Shown in pieces: positions 11,285-22,714 of a stretch of 64,000 bases of DNA. Position 1 is the first letter of the stretch. Every line of letters starts with the position of its first letter. The DNA is from Quercus robur (lineage: Eukaryota > Streptophyta > Magnoliopsida > Fagales > Fagaceae): assembly GCF_932294415.1 (NCBI RefSeq), contig NC_065544.1, positions 38,186,310 through 38,250,309 of the forward strand, read 5' to 3'. The position numbers were made by a program, and so were the translations under genes. The notes beneath the pieces are model-generated. The model did not search any database. It was not told the DNA's origin and worked only from the letters and a program-made list of their open reading frames with translations.

Positions 11285-12733
11285 ATGGGTAGCAAAAGTC
11301 ATCAACCAATTCACGTATTCTTCTTCCCTTTGATGGGCCATGGCCACCTGAGACCAACTATAGACATGGCCAAGCTATTCGCAGCAAGAGGTGTGAAGGC
11401 AACGATTGTTACTACTCCTCGCAACATGCCTTTAATCTACAAAACTTGCGGCGTCAACATTGATATCCAAATCATCAAGTTCCCGGCTGTAGAGGCTGGC
11501 TTGCCGGAAGGATGTGAAAATATTGAGTCACTGACTTCCCTAGAAATGGTTCAAAATTTTATCAAAGCCACTAAGATGCTCCAACAACCTCTCCAGCAAT
11601 TACTCCAAGATCACCAACCTAGTTGCCTTGTTGCCGACGATTTCTTTCCATGGGCAAATGATGTTGCAGCTAAATTTGGAATTCCTAGGCTTGTTTTCAA
11701 CGGGACCAGTTTTTTCTCTTTGACTATATGCCATGCTATGAGACGATATGAACCTCACAAGAAAGTTTCATCTGATTCTGAAGTTTTTGTCATTCCCAAT
11801 TTTCCAGGGGAGATAAAGTTGACAAGGAAACAACTGCCAAACTTCACTCAGCAAGAAGTTGAAACGGACATTACCAAGTTATTGAAAGAAGTTACGGAAG
11901 CAGAGTTAAGTAGCTATGGGGTTGTTGTTAACAGCTTCTATGAGCTTGAGTCGGATTATGCAGATTTCTATAGGAAGGTTTTGGGAAGAAAAGCATGGCA
12001 TATAGGTCCAGTCTCACTCCGTAACAAGGGTGCTGAAGATAAAGCCCCAAGGGGAAAGGAGTCTTCTATTGATGAACATGATTGTTTGAAGTGGCTTGGT
12101 ACAAAGAAACCCAATTCCGTCGTTTACATTTGTTTTGGGAGTATAGCAAACTTTAGTGATTCAGAAAATTGCTTTAGTGATTCTCTGCTCATGGAGATCG
12201 CAATGGGTCTTGAGGCTTCTGAACAACATTTCATTTGGGTTGTGAAGAATGGCGAAAATGAAAAAGAAAAAGAAGATTGGTTACCTAAAGGATTTGAGAA
12301 AAGAATGGAAGGTAAGGGACTAATTCTAAGGGGTTGGGCACCCCAAGTGTTGATTCTAGCCCATGAAGCAGTTGGAGGATTTGTGACACATTGTGGGTGG
12401 AACTCGATCTTGGAAGGAGTGAGTGCAGGGGTGCCGATGGTCACATGGCCTATGAGGGCTGATCAGTTTTACAATGCGAAGTTAGTGACTCAGGTACTGA
12501 GAATCGGGGTTGATGTTGCTGCTCAACAATGGAAAAGAATGGAGGGAGATACTATCAAAAGGGAAGCAATTGATAAGGCAGTGAGGCAAATTATGGTGGG
12601 TGAAGAAGCAGAGGAAATGAGAAGTAGAGCCAAGAAACTTGGGGAGATGGCAAAGAGGGCCGTTGAAGATGGGGGATCTTCTTACTCTGATTTGAATGTT
12701 TTAATTGAAGAATTAAGGTCTCATTGCCCTTGA
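11285..12733 (+). CDS. UGT-A: UDP-glucosyltransferase, group D (UGT73-like)
   Basis: Single-exon family 1 glycosyltransferase of 482 residues. Such enzymes transfer a sugar, usually glucose from UDP-glucose, to small molecules such as phenolics, in the cytosol. The predicted catalytic pair is His21 (GHGHL) and Asp118 (VADDFF). The C-terminal PSPG sugar-donor box spans residues 351-394, from WAPQVL to ...RADQ; the closing Gln is typical of glucose use. HIGPVSL and the SIDEHDCLKWL linker fit UGT73-type enzymes. I chose the ATG at 11285 (MGSKS...) rather than 11255 because all cluster members align there. Oddities: an Arg replaces the usual Ile in GHLRP, and seven extra residues are present near residues 298-304, where FSDS is repeated. 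The acceptor is unknown; scopoletin-type phenolics are only a family-based guess. Confidence 0.93.
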   Translation: MGSKSHQPIHVFFFPLMGHGHLRPTIDMAKLFAARGVKATIVTTPRNMPLIYKTCGVNIDIQIIKFPAVEAGLPEGCENIESLTSLEMVQNFIKATKMLQQPLQQLLQDHQPSCLVADDFFPWANDVAAKFGIPRLVFNGTSFFSLTICHAMRRYEPHKKVSSDSEVFVIPNFPGEIKLTRKQLPNFTQQEVETDITKLLKEVTEAELSSYGVVVNSFYELESDYADFYRKVLGRKAWHIGPVSLRNKGAEDKAPRGKESSIDEHDCLKWLGTKKPNSVVYICFGSIANFSDSENCFSDSLLMEIAMGLEASEQHFIWVVKNGENEKEKEDWLPKGFEKRMEGKGLILRGWAPQVLILAHEAVGGFVTHCGWNSILEGVSAGVPMVTWPMRADQFYNAKLVTQVLRIGVDVAAQQWKRMEGDTIKREAIDKAVRQIMVGEEAEEMRSRAKKLGEMAKRAVEDGGSSYSDLNVLIEELRSHCP

Positions 12734-13100
12734 CCTTTGACAGAAGAAATTGCCAATATGGTTATTTCGTCATTAAAAAATAAATGGGGATTTACCCTTG
12801 TTTTTTTTGAGAAAGCGGGATTTACCCTTGTTGGTTAGTGTGTGTGAGTTTTACCCACTTAATTATTCTTCAATAATTGTAGGTTATGGTCCTAAGAAAT
12901 AGGGATCAATAGTCCAACTAGAAGTTATAATACTATAAGTTGGAGATATGTGTCCACTTACCTACTCTTTATTTATGTTTTAACTTTTAGATTATTTGCA
13001 TGATATATTAGGCATATTTTAGCTAAATTTAACTTTGAAAAGTCACTTTTTCCATTTGCAAACTTGTCCATTTTTTACTTTTACCATCACTAGACTCTTT
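12734..13100 (+). other. UGT-A 3' flank (conserved cluster 3' block)
   Basis: The 3' untranslated and downstream DNA shares the GTGTGTGAGTTTTAC...TTCAATAATTGTAGG...AAGTTGGAGATATGTG order with 2813-3020, and more loosely with the flanks of UGT-B to UGT-E. A 10-C run lies further on at about 13220. No gene. Confidence 0.65.
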
Positions 13101-13189
13101 TTTTTTTTTCCTCACTACATTAAAAAAAAAAATTATTTATCTACTCAATTTCTACTAACTATATAAAAAGAGCCAATAATTCAATTAAC

Positions 13190-13624
13190 AATAACACTGG
13201 TTTAGTCAATTTGGTGAGGCCCCCCCCCCCTCTCCTTTTTTCCATAGTACGCCGGTTTCGTTTGTGCTCTTTTTGTTTTTTCTTTTAAATATTTATATGT
13301 TTAGACACAGTATTGTTATATTGATGCAACAAATTCTTACAATATTTTCATAAATTTTGAGGTGTCAATTTTTTATAGGTCAAAATAAAATAATAAAATA
13401 GGAGACTGAGATCAACCACAACTGAAAATAAATGTATTTTGAAAATGTTAATACATCTTGTTGTTGTCACAATATTTTCACAATTGCCAAGATCTCTGTT
13501 CCTTATAGATCAAAATAAAATAAAATAAAAAGAAATGCTAAGTCCATAACATTTTTACAATAATTTCACAACAAATGTTATGTGGCAAGTTATTTTTGAT
13601 GGATAAAAAATTGATATTAGTAGT
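13190..13624. repeat. AT-rich repeat unit, continued at 21029-21860
   Basis: It starts with GTTTAGTCAATTTGGTGAG, the phrase that opens each of the ~300 bp units at 21029-21860. It contains MITE-like sequence (ACAATATTTTCACAA, GGAGACTGAGATCAACCACAACT). The copia element inserted after position 13624 splits the array. Confidence 0.6.
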
Positions 13625-14634
13625 TGATAGGCCAAAAACATATTGACCCATTGTGATGATTTAATTGATTAATTAGCCATGTTTATTAATTAATCAAATT
13701 AACATGCAATGTACGTGGTAGCACAAACAAATTACCAATTAAATTAAGTATGCAGCAGAAATTAAATTAACATGGTGATTTGTTTACGAATGGGGAAAAC
13801 CTACACGACAAAAACCCCACCGGGTGATTTTAAGATCACCACTCTCGAAAATCCACTATTATCAAAACAAGCGGTTACAAGTAAAGGAATCTCAGTACCT
13901 TGTACTAACCTACAGTTGAACCCTTACCCCAATACCCAATTGGACTTATTCTATAGTGATAATCTTTCCTTTTCAATGCATTGCTCCTAGTATGTGACTA
14001 ACCAATTGCGCGGATCCCAATACGCGACTTAATCACCAACTTGAGAAGGATGTTGGCTGCAAAGTTCTTCAGTTAATCACACGATTAAGATCATGAAGTT
14101 GCTTGGTCACAAAACCCTACAGTGTACAAACATAGCAGCTTCTTTAAGAGAAAGATGAACTAGGGCAAACTAGAATTCTGGTCACACTTGTGGAATTGTG
14201 CTCTTGTACAACTTGTGTAACCATTTTCGGTCCTCAAAATAATCCTAATATATGTTTAGGGTTGTGAGAAAAGAAAGCCCAAACATACATCCACAGATTG
14301 GATTGAAATTAGCTCTGAAAAACTGAATTTTATAAACCTCAATAGATAGCCATCTATCGAGCTAGTTGTTGAGTCACGGGCTTTAGCAGCTTTTAAACCT
14401 CGATAGATGCTAACTGTTGAAATAGCTGTCAAGCTTTAAAATCCAGCACTTCATTACTTGATTCTTGGACAGATTTGCATGGTTTTAACACTTGAACTTG
14501 AAACCTTATTTCTTGAAGTATTAAACACATCCTAGATCTACCAAATTACAAGTAAAGTGCATTTTGTCAAAGGATTAGCCAATTACATAAAATGTTTACA
14601 TATGTTCCTAACATGAATCATATATGTTCTAACA
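13625..14634 (-). repeat. 3' LTR of the gag-only copia element
   Basis: 1010 bp, TGATAGGCC...GTTCTAACA on +. It holds several TATCGAG/TGTCGAG motifs at about 14340-14440, including TAGATAGCCATCTATCGAG. Its partner is 20007-21028, with an estimated 5-7% divergence by eye. Confidence 0.9.
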
Positions 14635-15169
14635 ATCTCCCCCTTTGGCAATCTGTAACAAAACCAGAACACACAAATGAGATATGAGAGAAGTCATAAA
14701 TCACTTAACTCATATTCACTTGTTGAATACATTAAAATCTATAATAACACAAACTTTTGAAAAAATTTGCAAGAAGAGAGTTCATGGCAAGAAGACTTTG
14801 ATAACTTGTATTTCTGAAACACTTTAAACAAAACTCATAATGACATCTTAGTGTGAAATAGAAATATAAGATTGCATACAATAAATAAGAAACATGTGTA
14901 TTAAGAAAGAAAAGAAACAACACATGTAAAGATAGGTGAAAGAACTGTAATAATAATCTTAAATGTATATATATCAACAAGTACAAGGTTTGCTATCACA
15001 ACATGATCACAAGATCTAAGATACATGAACAATGAATCTAACATAGAAAGAAGAGAAAAAGATACATAAAGTCCTCACTACATCCCTCAATATAAACACT
15101 CCCCCTATCTCCTAAACTAGCCCTCCCCCTATGAGTATGACTACTCTCATCTCAAAACTACTCCCCCTT
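14635..15169 (-). other. 3' non-coding part of the copia derivative
   Basis: AT-rich sequence between the extra ORF and the 3' LTR. It begins with the polypurine tract and ends in CCCCCT/CTCCCCCT runs at about 15100-15130 that may be additional purine tracts on the minus strand. No coding signal. Confidence 0.55.
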
Positions 15170-16370
15170 TTTGTCACGAGTGACAAAGGGCAAGTAAATG
15201 AAGTAGACATCTCATCATCAGTAGGTCAGCCATCATCATCATCCTTAGCATCATTAGCACTACCGAAGCCATCACTCTCATCTTCAGATGCCTTGGGAGA
15301 AGAAGCCACTGTGTAACCACCCATCACAGCCTGTTGTCATGCGATACGACTAACACGGGTGTTCACGTGACACAACTTATCACTGAGAGTGTCCAGGCGA
15401 GCATCTATGCGCACAAGCTGTGTCGTGATGGCCCCAAGTGTCACTCCACCCGCTGAAGAAGAACGAGTAGAGGTGGATGGAGCGATAGAAGCTGGAGGTG
15501 CGGTTGTCTTAGTCCGAGGCTGCCTCGAGTGAAGCTGTGTAAGACTCTGTTTAACGGTAGCGGCGTCAATGGCACACATGAAAGTGAAGTGGGGAGACTC
15601 GGGATAGTAGACAGAAAAGTGGCAAAAGAGTCTCGTGATAGCAGAAGGAGAAAATGAGCTTATCACGAGTCGCCGTGTCCTTATAGACATCTATAAAGGA
15701 GAGTATAAAGTGTGAAGGGAAGTCAATAGTGAGACCCTCAATAAGGGATAACAAAAACCGAGCACGAGACTCTGTGATAGTGTTATAGTGAGACAAAGGA
15801 TGAAGAATAAATGTCATCACCATGTTTAGGATTCTCGGACCTTTAGCAAAGGCCAAGCATGAGGTGTTTTGAAGATCACCCCATGAAGAAGGTGTCTCAT
15901 AAAATAGAGATGAGAGTTCATCTTTGGATACTGTCCTTAGATGCTCATAGCTAGGGTAGTCAGGATGCGCTACCCTAGGCACGTGTAGTAACTCGGATAC
16001 AATACCCAGAGTAACTACCATGTGTATACCCCGAACGCGAGTGACAAACTGGGGTATAGAGTAATCAAATCCGTGCATATTGGAGTAGAACTCTTGTATG
16101 ATCACGGAAGGGCATGTGGCCCAGACGCCATAAAGTGACTCCCAACCCCGACTGTAGATGACAGTGGGTAGGTCAGTGTCAGAAAAATTTGATAGAATGA
16201 CTTGGCATTCCGAATGAATGCTCGTGAGAAGTTCTCAAAGAAGTCCGATTTGGCCTTCTCATCACGGAACCGGATGTGAGAGGGAGTGGGGTCAGATGGA
16301 GAAGAAGAAGAAGATGCTCCAGAATGAAGAGGGTTCTGGGACGGAGTAGATTTACGTTTAGGTGCAATGA
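15170..16370 (-). pseudogene. Accessory ORF of the copia derivative (plant transposon-associated protein)
   Basis: A minus-strand ORF starting near APKRKSTPSQ (about 16366), with a Ser-rich N terminus and an ENFSR segment. A frame change at about 16215-16225 is followed by the well-conserved IIQEFYSNMHGFDYSIPQF, the core VTLGIVSELLHVPRV and SHYNTITESRARFLLSLI. A second frame change lies near 15650, then a Ser/Thr/Pro-rich stretch and a short predicted helical segment IDARLDTLSDKLCHVNTRV. An acidic Asp/Ser tail follows. From memory the middle part resembles the uncharacterised 'putative plant transposon protein' domain carried by retroelements; I could not confirm this. Its function is unknown. 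It is not gag, protease, integrase or reverse transcriptase. Confidence 0.6.
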
Positions 16371-18280
16371 TGCAACTAACGTAAGAGGAAAAGAAAGAAA
16401 GGAAGAGAGGGAGACAATCAGAAAAGTACCAAACAACAAATATATCAAAATATATAGAATTGATGGTACGTATGCATGAGAATGCATGAACATGTGACAT
16501 GCAAATATAAATTCATCATGGGCTCAGCCCAATCCAAACCTATCAGCACACAGCTTTGCAACAAATATAACACACATCTATAATGCATGAAAATATTGTT
16601 ATAATACAAATGTGATGCAATGCATAAAGTTTTGAACTTATTTTGACAAAACCCATCCCAAAAATTGAGCAAAAAATTCATTGATTTTGAAAAATTAGAA
16701 AATATCCCAAAAATCCCAAAAGTTAGGTCAACCATATGAAATGCATGATGAAGAGAGGGATTAAAGACCGTGCTAGTGAAGAAAAGCAAGATTAAGGTCA
16801 AAGAATGCTTGGGAATGAAGTTTGAAGTGAGTGAGAGGTGTTTGGGAGGTGAAAGACATGAAGCAGTCGAGAGAGATTGAGGAAATGAGATTTGAAATCG
16901 CGAGGCTTCTTTATATAGAAACTCTATAAAGCTCGATCGATCGAGAGCTATCGAGCTTTAAAAATGCGCCTTTTAGCTGTCGAAGCAGCTATCGAGGATC
17001 TAATAAGAGGTTTTCTCAACAGAGAAGCTTGATGGATCGAGGTAGCTATCGAGTAGCTATTGAGGAGAAAGAAAGTTACTCGATTGATCAAACTAGCTAT
17101 CGAGAGCTGTCGAGAATGCGATAAAAAGAAGCTCGGGTCTCAATAGATAACTTATCTATTGAAAGCTATCAAGAAGCTATCGAGATTGCTAAAAAACAGT
17201 TTTTTAAAGGAGAGAAAAACACAAATATGAATGCAATCAAGTATGCTACTCAACCAGAGATCCAAACAACTTTTAAGTTCTAAAAAACATCTCTGAACAT
17301 GAAAAATGTCAAGCACAAAGATCCCAAAACACACACATACACACTAAACAAGTCTAACAAATTTTATATTTCAAAAACAAGTTATAGCAGTTTAGTGAGC
17401 ATACATTAACACAAGTATGTGATGGCTAAATCACATTGTACCTACACATGTATCAAAAGTAGCAAAGAATATTGCGTGTTGTGTGTGAAAAAACATCGCA
17501 AGATTGCATAAGTGTCTACACGTTATGACGATTTGAGATATGAGAAAATCACTTTAACTCACACACAATCATAATTGTTTGATGAGAACTATCACATTCG
17601 AGGTACATCCTATAACTCCCACATCTCATAGAATGCACGCTTGCAATCATATATAAAGCATTTTGATATTTTTGCTTTTATTTTTCTTTGCATATTTTTC
17701 TTTTTAAGCAAACCATGCATGGGCATATATGAGAGAGAAAATAAATACCCAATTATGTTAAGCATTTGACATTCCATTTTTGCTATGCCGAAGCATATAA
17801 ATGTCATTTCATGATTGGTGGGTAATAGTGGTGAGATAGTTATTTATGCCTTTCTCTTAGGATTTTCTAGTCCTTCCCGTAAAAAAAAGTAATACAAGTG
17901 TTAAGTACAAGAGATTACTTAATGTTACTTATCACAAACACGAGCCACAAAACTCACTTGCTTAGTTATGCATAGAGATGCTCATCTAAGCTACAAAAGA
18001 TACAAAGTTTAGAAAACTTTATTTCAATGACCATCTAAAACACAAGTACCAATGTATACAAACACACACTATTTTTGTATTTTTCTGATTTTTCAAATTT
18101 TTTTATATGAAAAACAAAATAAAGAAAAACTGAAAACAAAAAAACAAAAACATGTTAAACAAAGTAATGCATAAAACTAGATTGACTCAAAATAATAAAA
18201 CGAAATACACAAGTAATGCAAGACAAAAACATGAAGGGGAGAGAGAGAATTAGTGATAGAATCACTTGGATCCCTACGCC
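16371..18280 (-). other. Non-coding middle of the copia derivative, with CGATAG-type repeats
   Basis: About 1.9 kb lies between gag and the accessory ORF, where pol would normally be. 16920-17190 is dense in AGCTATCGAG, AGCTGTCGA and one perfect TCGATCGATCGA at 16933. The remainder is AT-rich, with only short, unconvincing ORFs. No pol motif was found in any frame. Confidence 0.6.
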
Positions 18281-19935
18281 ATAGTGATGATAGAAATGCT
18301 GCTTTTTCTGCTTAGGCTTTTGAAAGGTTCCCTTCTTAGCCTTAGGGTTTTTAATCACTTTCTTATCAAGTTTAGGGGGTGCTCCTAAGATAGATTTACC
18401 TTTGTCTATGTTCTCACTAGCTAATTCATTTTTAACTTCATTGTTCTCAGTTTCAATATTATTAGTAGGAGGAATAAAAACAGTAGTACTAGTAGAAGTA
18501 ATACTAGGAGAAGAGAAATCATACCCTAAACCAGTTCGATCGGAAGCAGATTTTTAAAGACTGAGCATCTCATCGAGCTTAGCGCTTGAAGTCCTTTCTA
18601 GCTAAGCTTTGACTTGGAATAGTTTTGCCTCAAGCTTTTTGGTCTTCTCAGCTAAGAAATTATTCTCAAATCTCAGTGTTCCAATAGTCTGATTGGTTTC
18701 ATCAAACTTTGTAGAGATTTCTTCTCGCTCAAGTTCCACATCACTAAGTTTCTTGGTGGCCAACTTATACAACTTCTCATGCTTTTTTGAGATCTTGTAT
18801 AACTTTGCATAGGTTGTGTGGATGTCATCTTGTTCATCCATTTTCTCAAACTTAGACTCCACGAATTCCTCTTCTTCATTCACATCTTCAACAATCTTCT
18901 TAGTAGGATTTACAGTGGTAATGAAGGCATTTAGGATTCCATCATTCTCATTATCGGAGTCATCCTTAGGCTTAGTGTCGCTCAAGGTAGCAGCAAGTGC
19001 CTTGCTTTTTTCGATGGTCTTGAGATAAGTAGGGCACTTTTGTTTCATATGATCGAAGCCCTGACACCTAAAACACATTGATCCTGAGGAAATAGTGTAC
19101 TAACCGCCATCCCTAGCATCCTTTTTTCCTTTATCTTGGCTCTTGAACTGTGAAGAATTGGATTGCCTATGGTCCTTGTCGAAGCCCTTCCCATTGGCAT
19201 TCTTCATGAACTTCTTGAATTGCCTTATAATGTAGGATTTCATTTTAGAATCTTTATCGTCTGAAGACTTATAAGTATCATTGCTTTTGGCCTTCAATGC
19301 CATGCTCTTGCTCTTGCTTGATTTCCCGATCCTTGTTAAACCCAACTTATAGGTCTGTAGATTGCCAACCAACTCTGTCAAAGGAATTTTGTCGATATCC
19401 TTTGATTCCTCAATAGCGGTGATCTTGGCATGGAATCTTTCGGGTAGAGATCTGAGCCCTTTTCTCACAATCTTGGGTTTAGGAATGGTTTCCCCAAGAT
19501 TAAATGCTGAGTTCACTATGTCTTTGAGCTTGGCATAGAACTCATTGAACGACTCATCCTCCTCCATCTTGATCTCTTCAAAACTTGTAGTGAGCCTCTG
19601 AAACTTTGAATCCTTAACAGCTTTTGTTCCTTCATAAGTTGTCTAGAGAATGGTCCATACTTTTTTAGCAGTTTCAATAAAGGATATTTTCTTGAATTCC
19701 TCATTTGTGACTGCACTGAATAGAGCATTCAATGCCCTGCTGTTGAAGTTTGCCGCCTTGATCTTAGCATCATCCCAGTCGGCCGACGCTTCTGTAGGCT
19801 TGGTCTAGCCTATCTCCACAGCTTGCCACACTTTCTCATCTAATTTTGCAAGAAAACTCTCATGCGTACTTTCCAGTATGCATAGTTAGTGCCATCAAAT
19901 AAAGGAGGTATAATAATAGATTGTCCTCTATCCAT
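18281..19935 (-). pseudogene. copia-type gag of the non-autonomous element
   Basis: The ATG at 19935 lies about 60 bases inside the primer site and opens MDRGQSIIIPPLFDGTNYAYW, the usual copia gag start. An in-frame stop soon follows (after FLQN), and further breaks lie near 19644 and 19100. The region 19100-19567 is well preserved: DESFNEFYAKL, PKIVRKGLRSLPERF and the basic KSYIIRQFKKFM. A zinc knuckle C-x2-C-x4-H-x4-C follows near 19060, then an acidic coiled-coil-like region to 18602. Beyond a stop there, the frame continues with SASDRTGLGYDF and a Lys-rich KKVIKNPKAKKG segment, then breaks where pol should begin. Confidence 0.85.
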
Positions 19936-20006
19936 GACAAACAAGAGTCAATGGATCACACAGTAAAGATTAACCCTAATCAGAGTGTGTTCGCTTTGAT
20001 ACCACT

Positions 20007-21028
20007 TGATAGGCCAAAAACGTATTGACTCATTGTGATGAATTAATTGATTAATTAGCCAAATTTATTAATTAATCAAATTAACATGCAATGTACATGG
20101 CAGCACAAACAAATCACCAATAAAACTAAGTATGCAGTGGAAATTAAATTGACACGATGATTTGTTTACGAATAGGGAAAACTTACACGGCAAAAACCCC
20201 ACCGAGTGATTTTAAGGTCACCATTCTTGAGAATCCACTATTATCAAAACAAGTGGTTACAAGTAAAGAAATCCCAATACCTTATACCAAACTATAGTTG
20301 AACCCTTACCCCAATACCCAATTGGACTTGTTCTGTAGTGACAATCTCTCTTTTTTAATGCACGGCTCCCAGTATGTGACTAACTAATTGCGTGGATCCC
20401 AGTACGCAATTTAATCACCAACTTGAGAAGGATGTTGGCTACAAAGTTTTTCAGTTCATCACACAATGAAGATCATGAAGTTGCTTCGTCACAAAACCTT
20501 ACGGTGTACAAACACAGCAGTTTCTTCAAGAGAAAGATGAACTAGGGCAAACTAGGTTTCCGATCGTACTTTTCTTCACACTTGTGGAATTGTGCTATTG
20601 TGCAACTTGTGTAACCTTTTTCGGCCCTCAAAATAATCCTTATATATTTTTAGGGTTATGAGAAAAGAAATCCCAAACTTACACCCATGGATTGGATTGA
20701 AATTAGCTCTGAAAAACTGAATTTCATAAACCTCGATAGATAGCCATCTATTGAGTTAGCTGTCGAGCCACGGGCTTCAGCAGCTTTTAAACCTCGATAG
20801 ATGCTAGCTGTCGAGATAGTTGTCGAATTTTAAAATCCAGCACTTCATTACTTGATTCTTGGACAGACTTACATGGTTTTGACACTTGAACTTGAAACCT
20901 TGTTTCTTGAAGCATTAAACACATTCTAGATCTACCCAATTACAAGTAAAGTACATTTTGTCAAAGGATTAGCCAATTACATAAAATGTTGAAATATGTT
21001 TCTAACATGAATCACATATGTCCTAACA
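20007..21028 (-). repeat. 5' LTR of the gag-only copia element
   Basis: 1022 bp partner of 13625-14634. On the minus strand it starts TGTTAGGACATATG and ends GGCCTATCA, followed by the primer site. It carries the same TATCGAG/TGTCGAG cluster at about 20730-20830. Confidence 0.9.
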
Positions 21029-21545
21029 GTAGTAGGCCCAATTTAAACCAATAATAACTTGTCATCTAGAATTTGCTGTGAAAATTTTAATCAAACATTT
21101 CTCTAAAATAAAATATTAAAATATCATATTGGAACCCGAAAATAAAGATATTGTGAAAATGTTGTGATATATTTAGTTTAGTCAATTTGGGTGAGCCAAA
21201 ATTCACTGTTTCACACTTTCATGTACAATTTTCTTGTGTTGACTTTTTGTTTTTTGTTTTTGTTTTTTTTAATGCACAATTTTAAAGTGGTGGTTCTAGT
21301 TTAAAACCAGTAACATTTTGTCACCTAAGATTTGTTGTGAAAATATTATGGACATCAAAAATAAAATAATAAATATCAAACTAGGACCTACTACAACTAG
21401 AAATAAAAGGTATTGTGAAAATGTTGTGATATTTTGTTGTGTTCCCAAACTTCTTTTTTAGTTTAGTCAAATTTGGTGAGCCAAAATTCACTGTTTTAGG
21501 CACAATTTTCCTCAGTTGGCTTTTTGTTTGTTTGTTTGTTTGTTT

Positions 21546-21576
<31 letters not shown>

Positions 21577-21860
21577 ATGTACAGTTTAAAGTGGTTAGCC
21601 CAGTTTAAATTTAGTAAGAATTTACCACCTAAAATTTGTTATGAAAATATTGTGGACATAACAATACTCTAAAATGAAATAATAAAATATTAGACCAAGA
21701 GCCACCATAGCTAAAAATATAGGTATTGTAAAAATATCATGACATTTTGTTGTATTCCTAGATTTCTTTTTTGGTTTAGTCAATTTATTGAGCCAAAATT
21801 CATTTTTTTATGCACAATTTTTTTGGGTTGACTTTTTTAACACATTGTTTAAAGTAAAAA
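21029..21860. repeat. Tandem ~300 bp AT-rich repeats
   Basis: Three units each contain TTTAGTCAATTTGG(T)GAGCCAAAATTCA (near 21173, 21463 and 21775), then a poly-T tract, TTTAAAGTGGT, AGATTTGTTGTGAAAATATT and a purine-rich CCTACTACAACTA stretch. A (TTTG)n/(TA)n tract lies at 21524-21578. These units continue the sequence left of the copia insertion. Confidence 0.7.
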
Positions 21861-22714
21861 AAAAAGAAAAGAAAACACATAGATTTACACAAATAAAAAA
21901 AAAAAAAATTAATGAATAAGCACTTTCTCCCTTTACGTTTGGGATAATTTTATTCCCCCCTAAACTAAAGGTGAATAATTTTCTCCTTTATATTTTGTAA
22001 ACGAGCATATACCCCTATTGTTACTCTTTTAGTTAAACTCTAATGAAATCTTATGATTTCTAAAATACTCTATTGTGCAATGTCTAAAATACTCACACTA
22101 AATTTTAATGTCTCAAAAAATTTCTTTATGCATCTTAAATTTTATGTTGTAGACTGGTAGTCATGTTTGGAAAGTTAGAGTGATTATATATGGTGTTTTA
22201 TTTGTTGCCTAGAGAACACTAGTTTATTAAGTTTAAATCTTCTAAACTTATACTTTTATGTAATGGAAACAGAGATGACAGATGTCTTTTTTTATTTTTT
22301 ATTTTTTTATCTTGTTCTTTTTTAATTTATTTTCTTTCTTAAAAGGGTGTTCATTAAAATAAGTAAGTTAAACATCGTAATTAGGCTCATAAAAAAAGAT
22401 AATAAAGAAGGAAGTATGAATAATACAATCTTCATTGTAGATGGTTGCAAGTATTTAATTTGGTGAAGAGCTTCAAATTGTATCATATATTATTATCCAG
22501 CGAGAAAATTTAAATTTAAATATTGGAAGATAATGACATTCGTTATTATTCTTAATAGTGCTTGTTAGTGAGTAGATACTGCCTTTAGCAAATAGGTTCT
22601 AAGAAATTGTCATAGTAAATAAATATTCAAATGGTTATTTTAAATTTATGTACATGACTTCATACCTTTTTCCCAAAAAAAAAAAAAATTCTATCTTAAT
22701 TTTCTCACTAAAGA
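21861..22714. other. AT-rich intergenic DNA, no gene seen
   Basis: Poly-A and poly-T runs and short non-conserved ORFs only. It ends at AAAGA, the left target duplication of the next solo LTR. Confidence 0.6.

Larger units (their letters stand above)
13625..21028 (-). mobile_element. Non-autonomous copia-type LTR element: gag plus an extra ORF, no pol
   Basis: The 7.4 kb element is bounded by LTRs at 13625-14634 and 20007-21028, with a perfect 5-bp target duplication GTAGT at 13620-13624 and 21029-21033. The minus-strand primer site TGGTATCAAAGC lies at about 19994-20005, and the polypurine tract CAAAGGGGGAGAT abuts the left LTR at about 14635-14648. A copia gag occupies the 5' half. Integrase, reverse transcriptase and RNase H are absent. 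A second minus-strand ORF lies downstream at about 15170-16370. The layout resembles TR-GAG/LARD-type derivatives that rely on enzymes from other elements. Confidence 0.9.

Noticed and set aside
16276..16479. Arg-rich plus-strand ORF
   Set aside because: It lies antisense to the Ser-rich N terminus of the copia accessory ORF.
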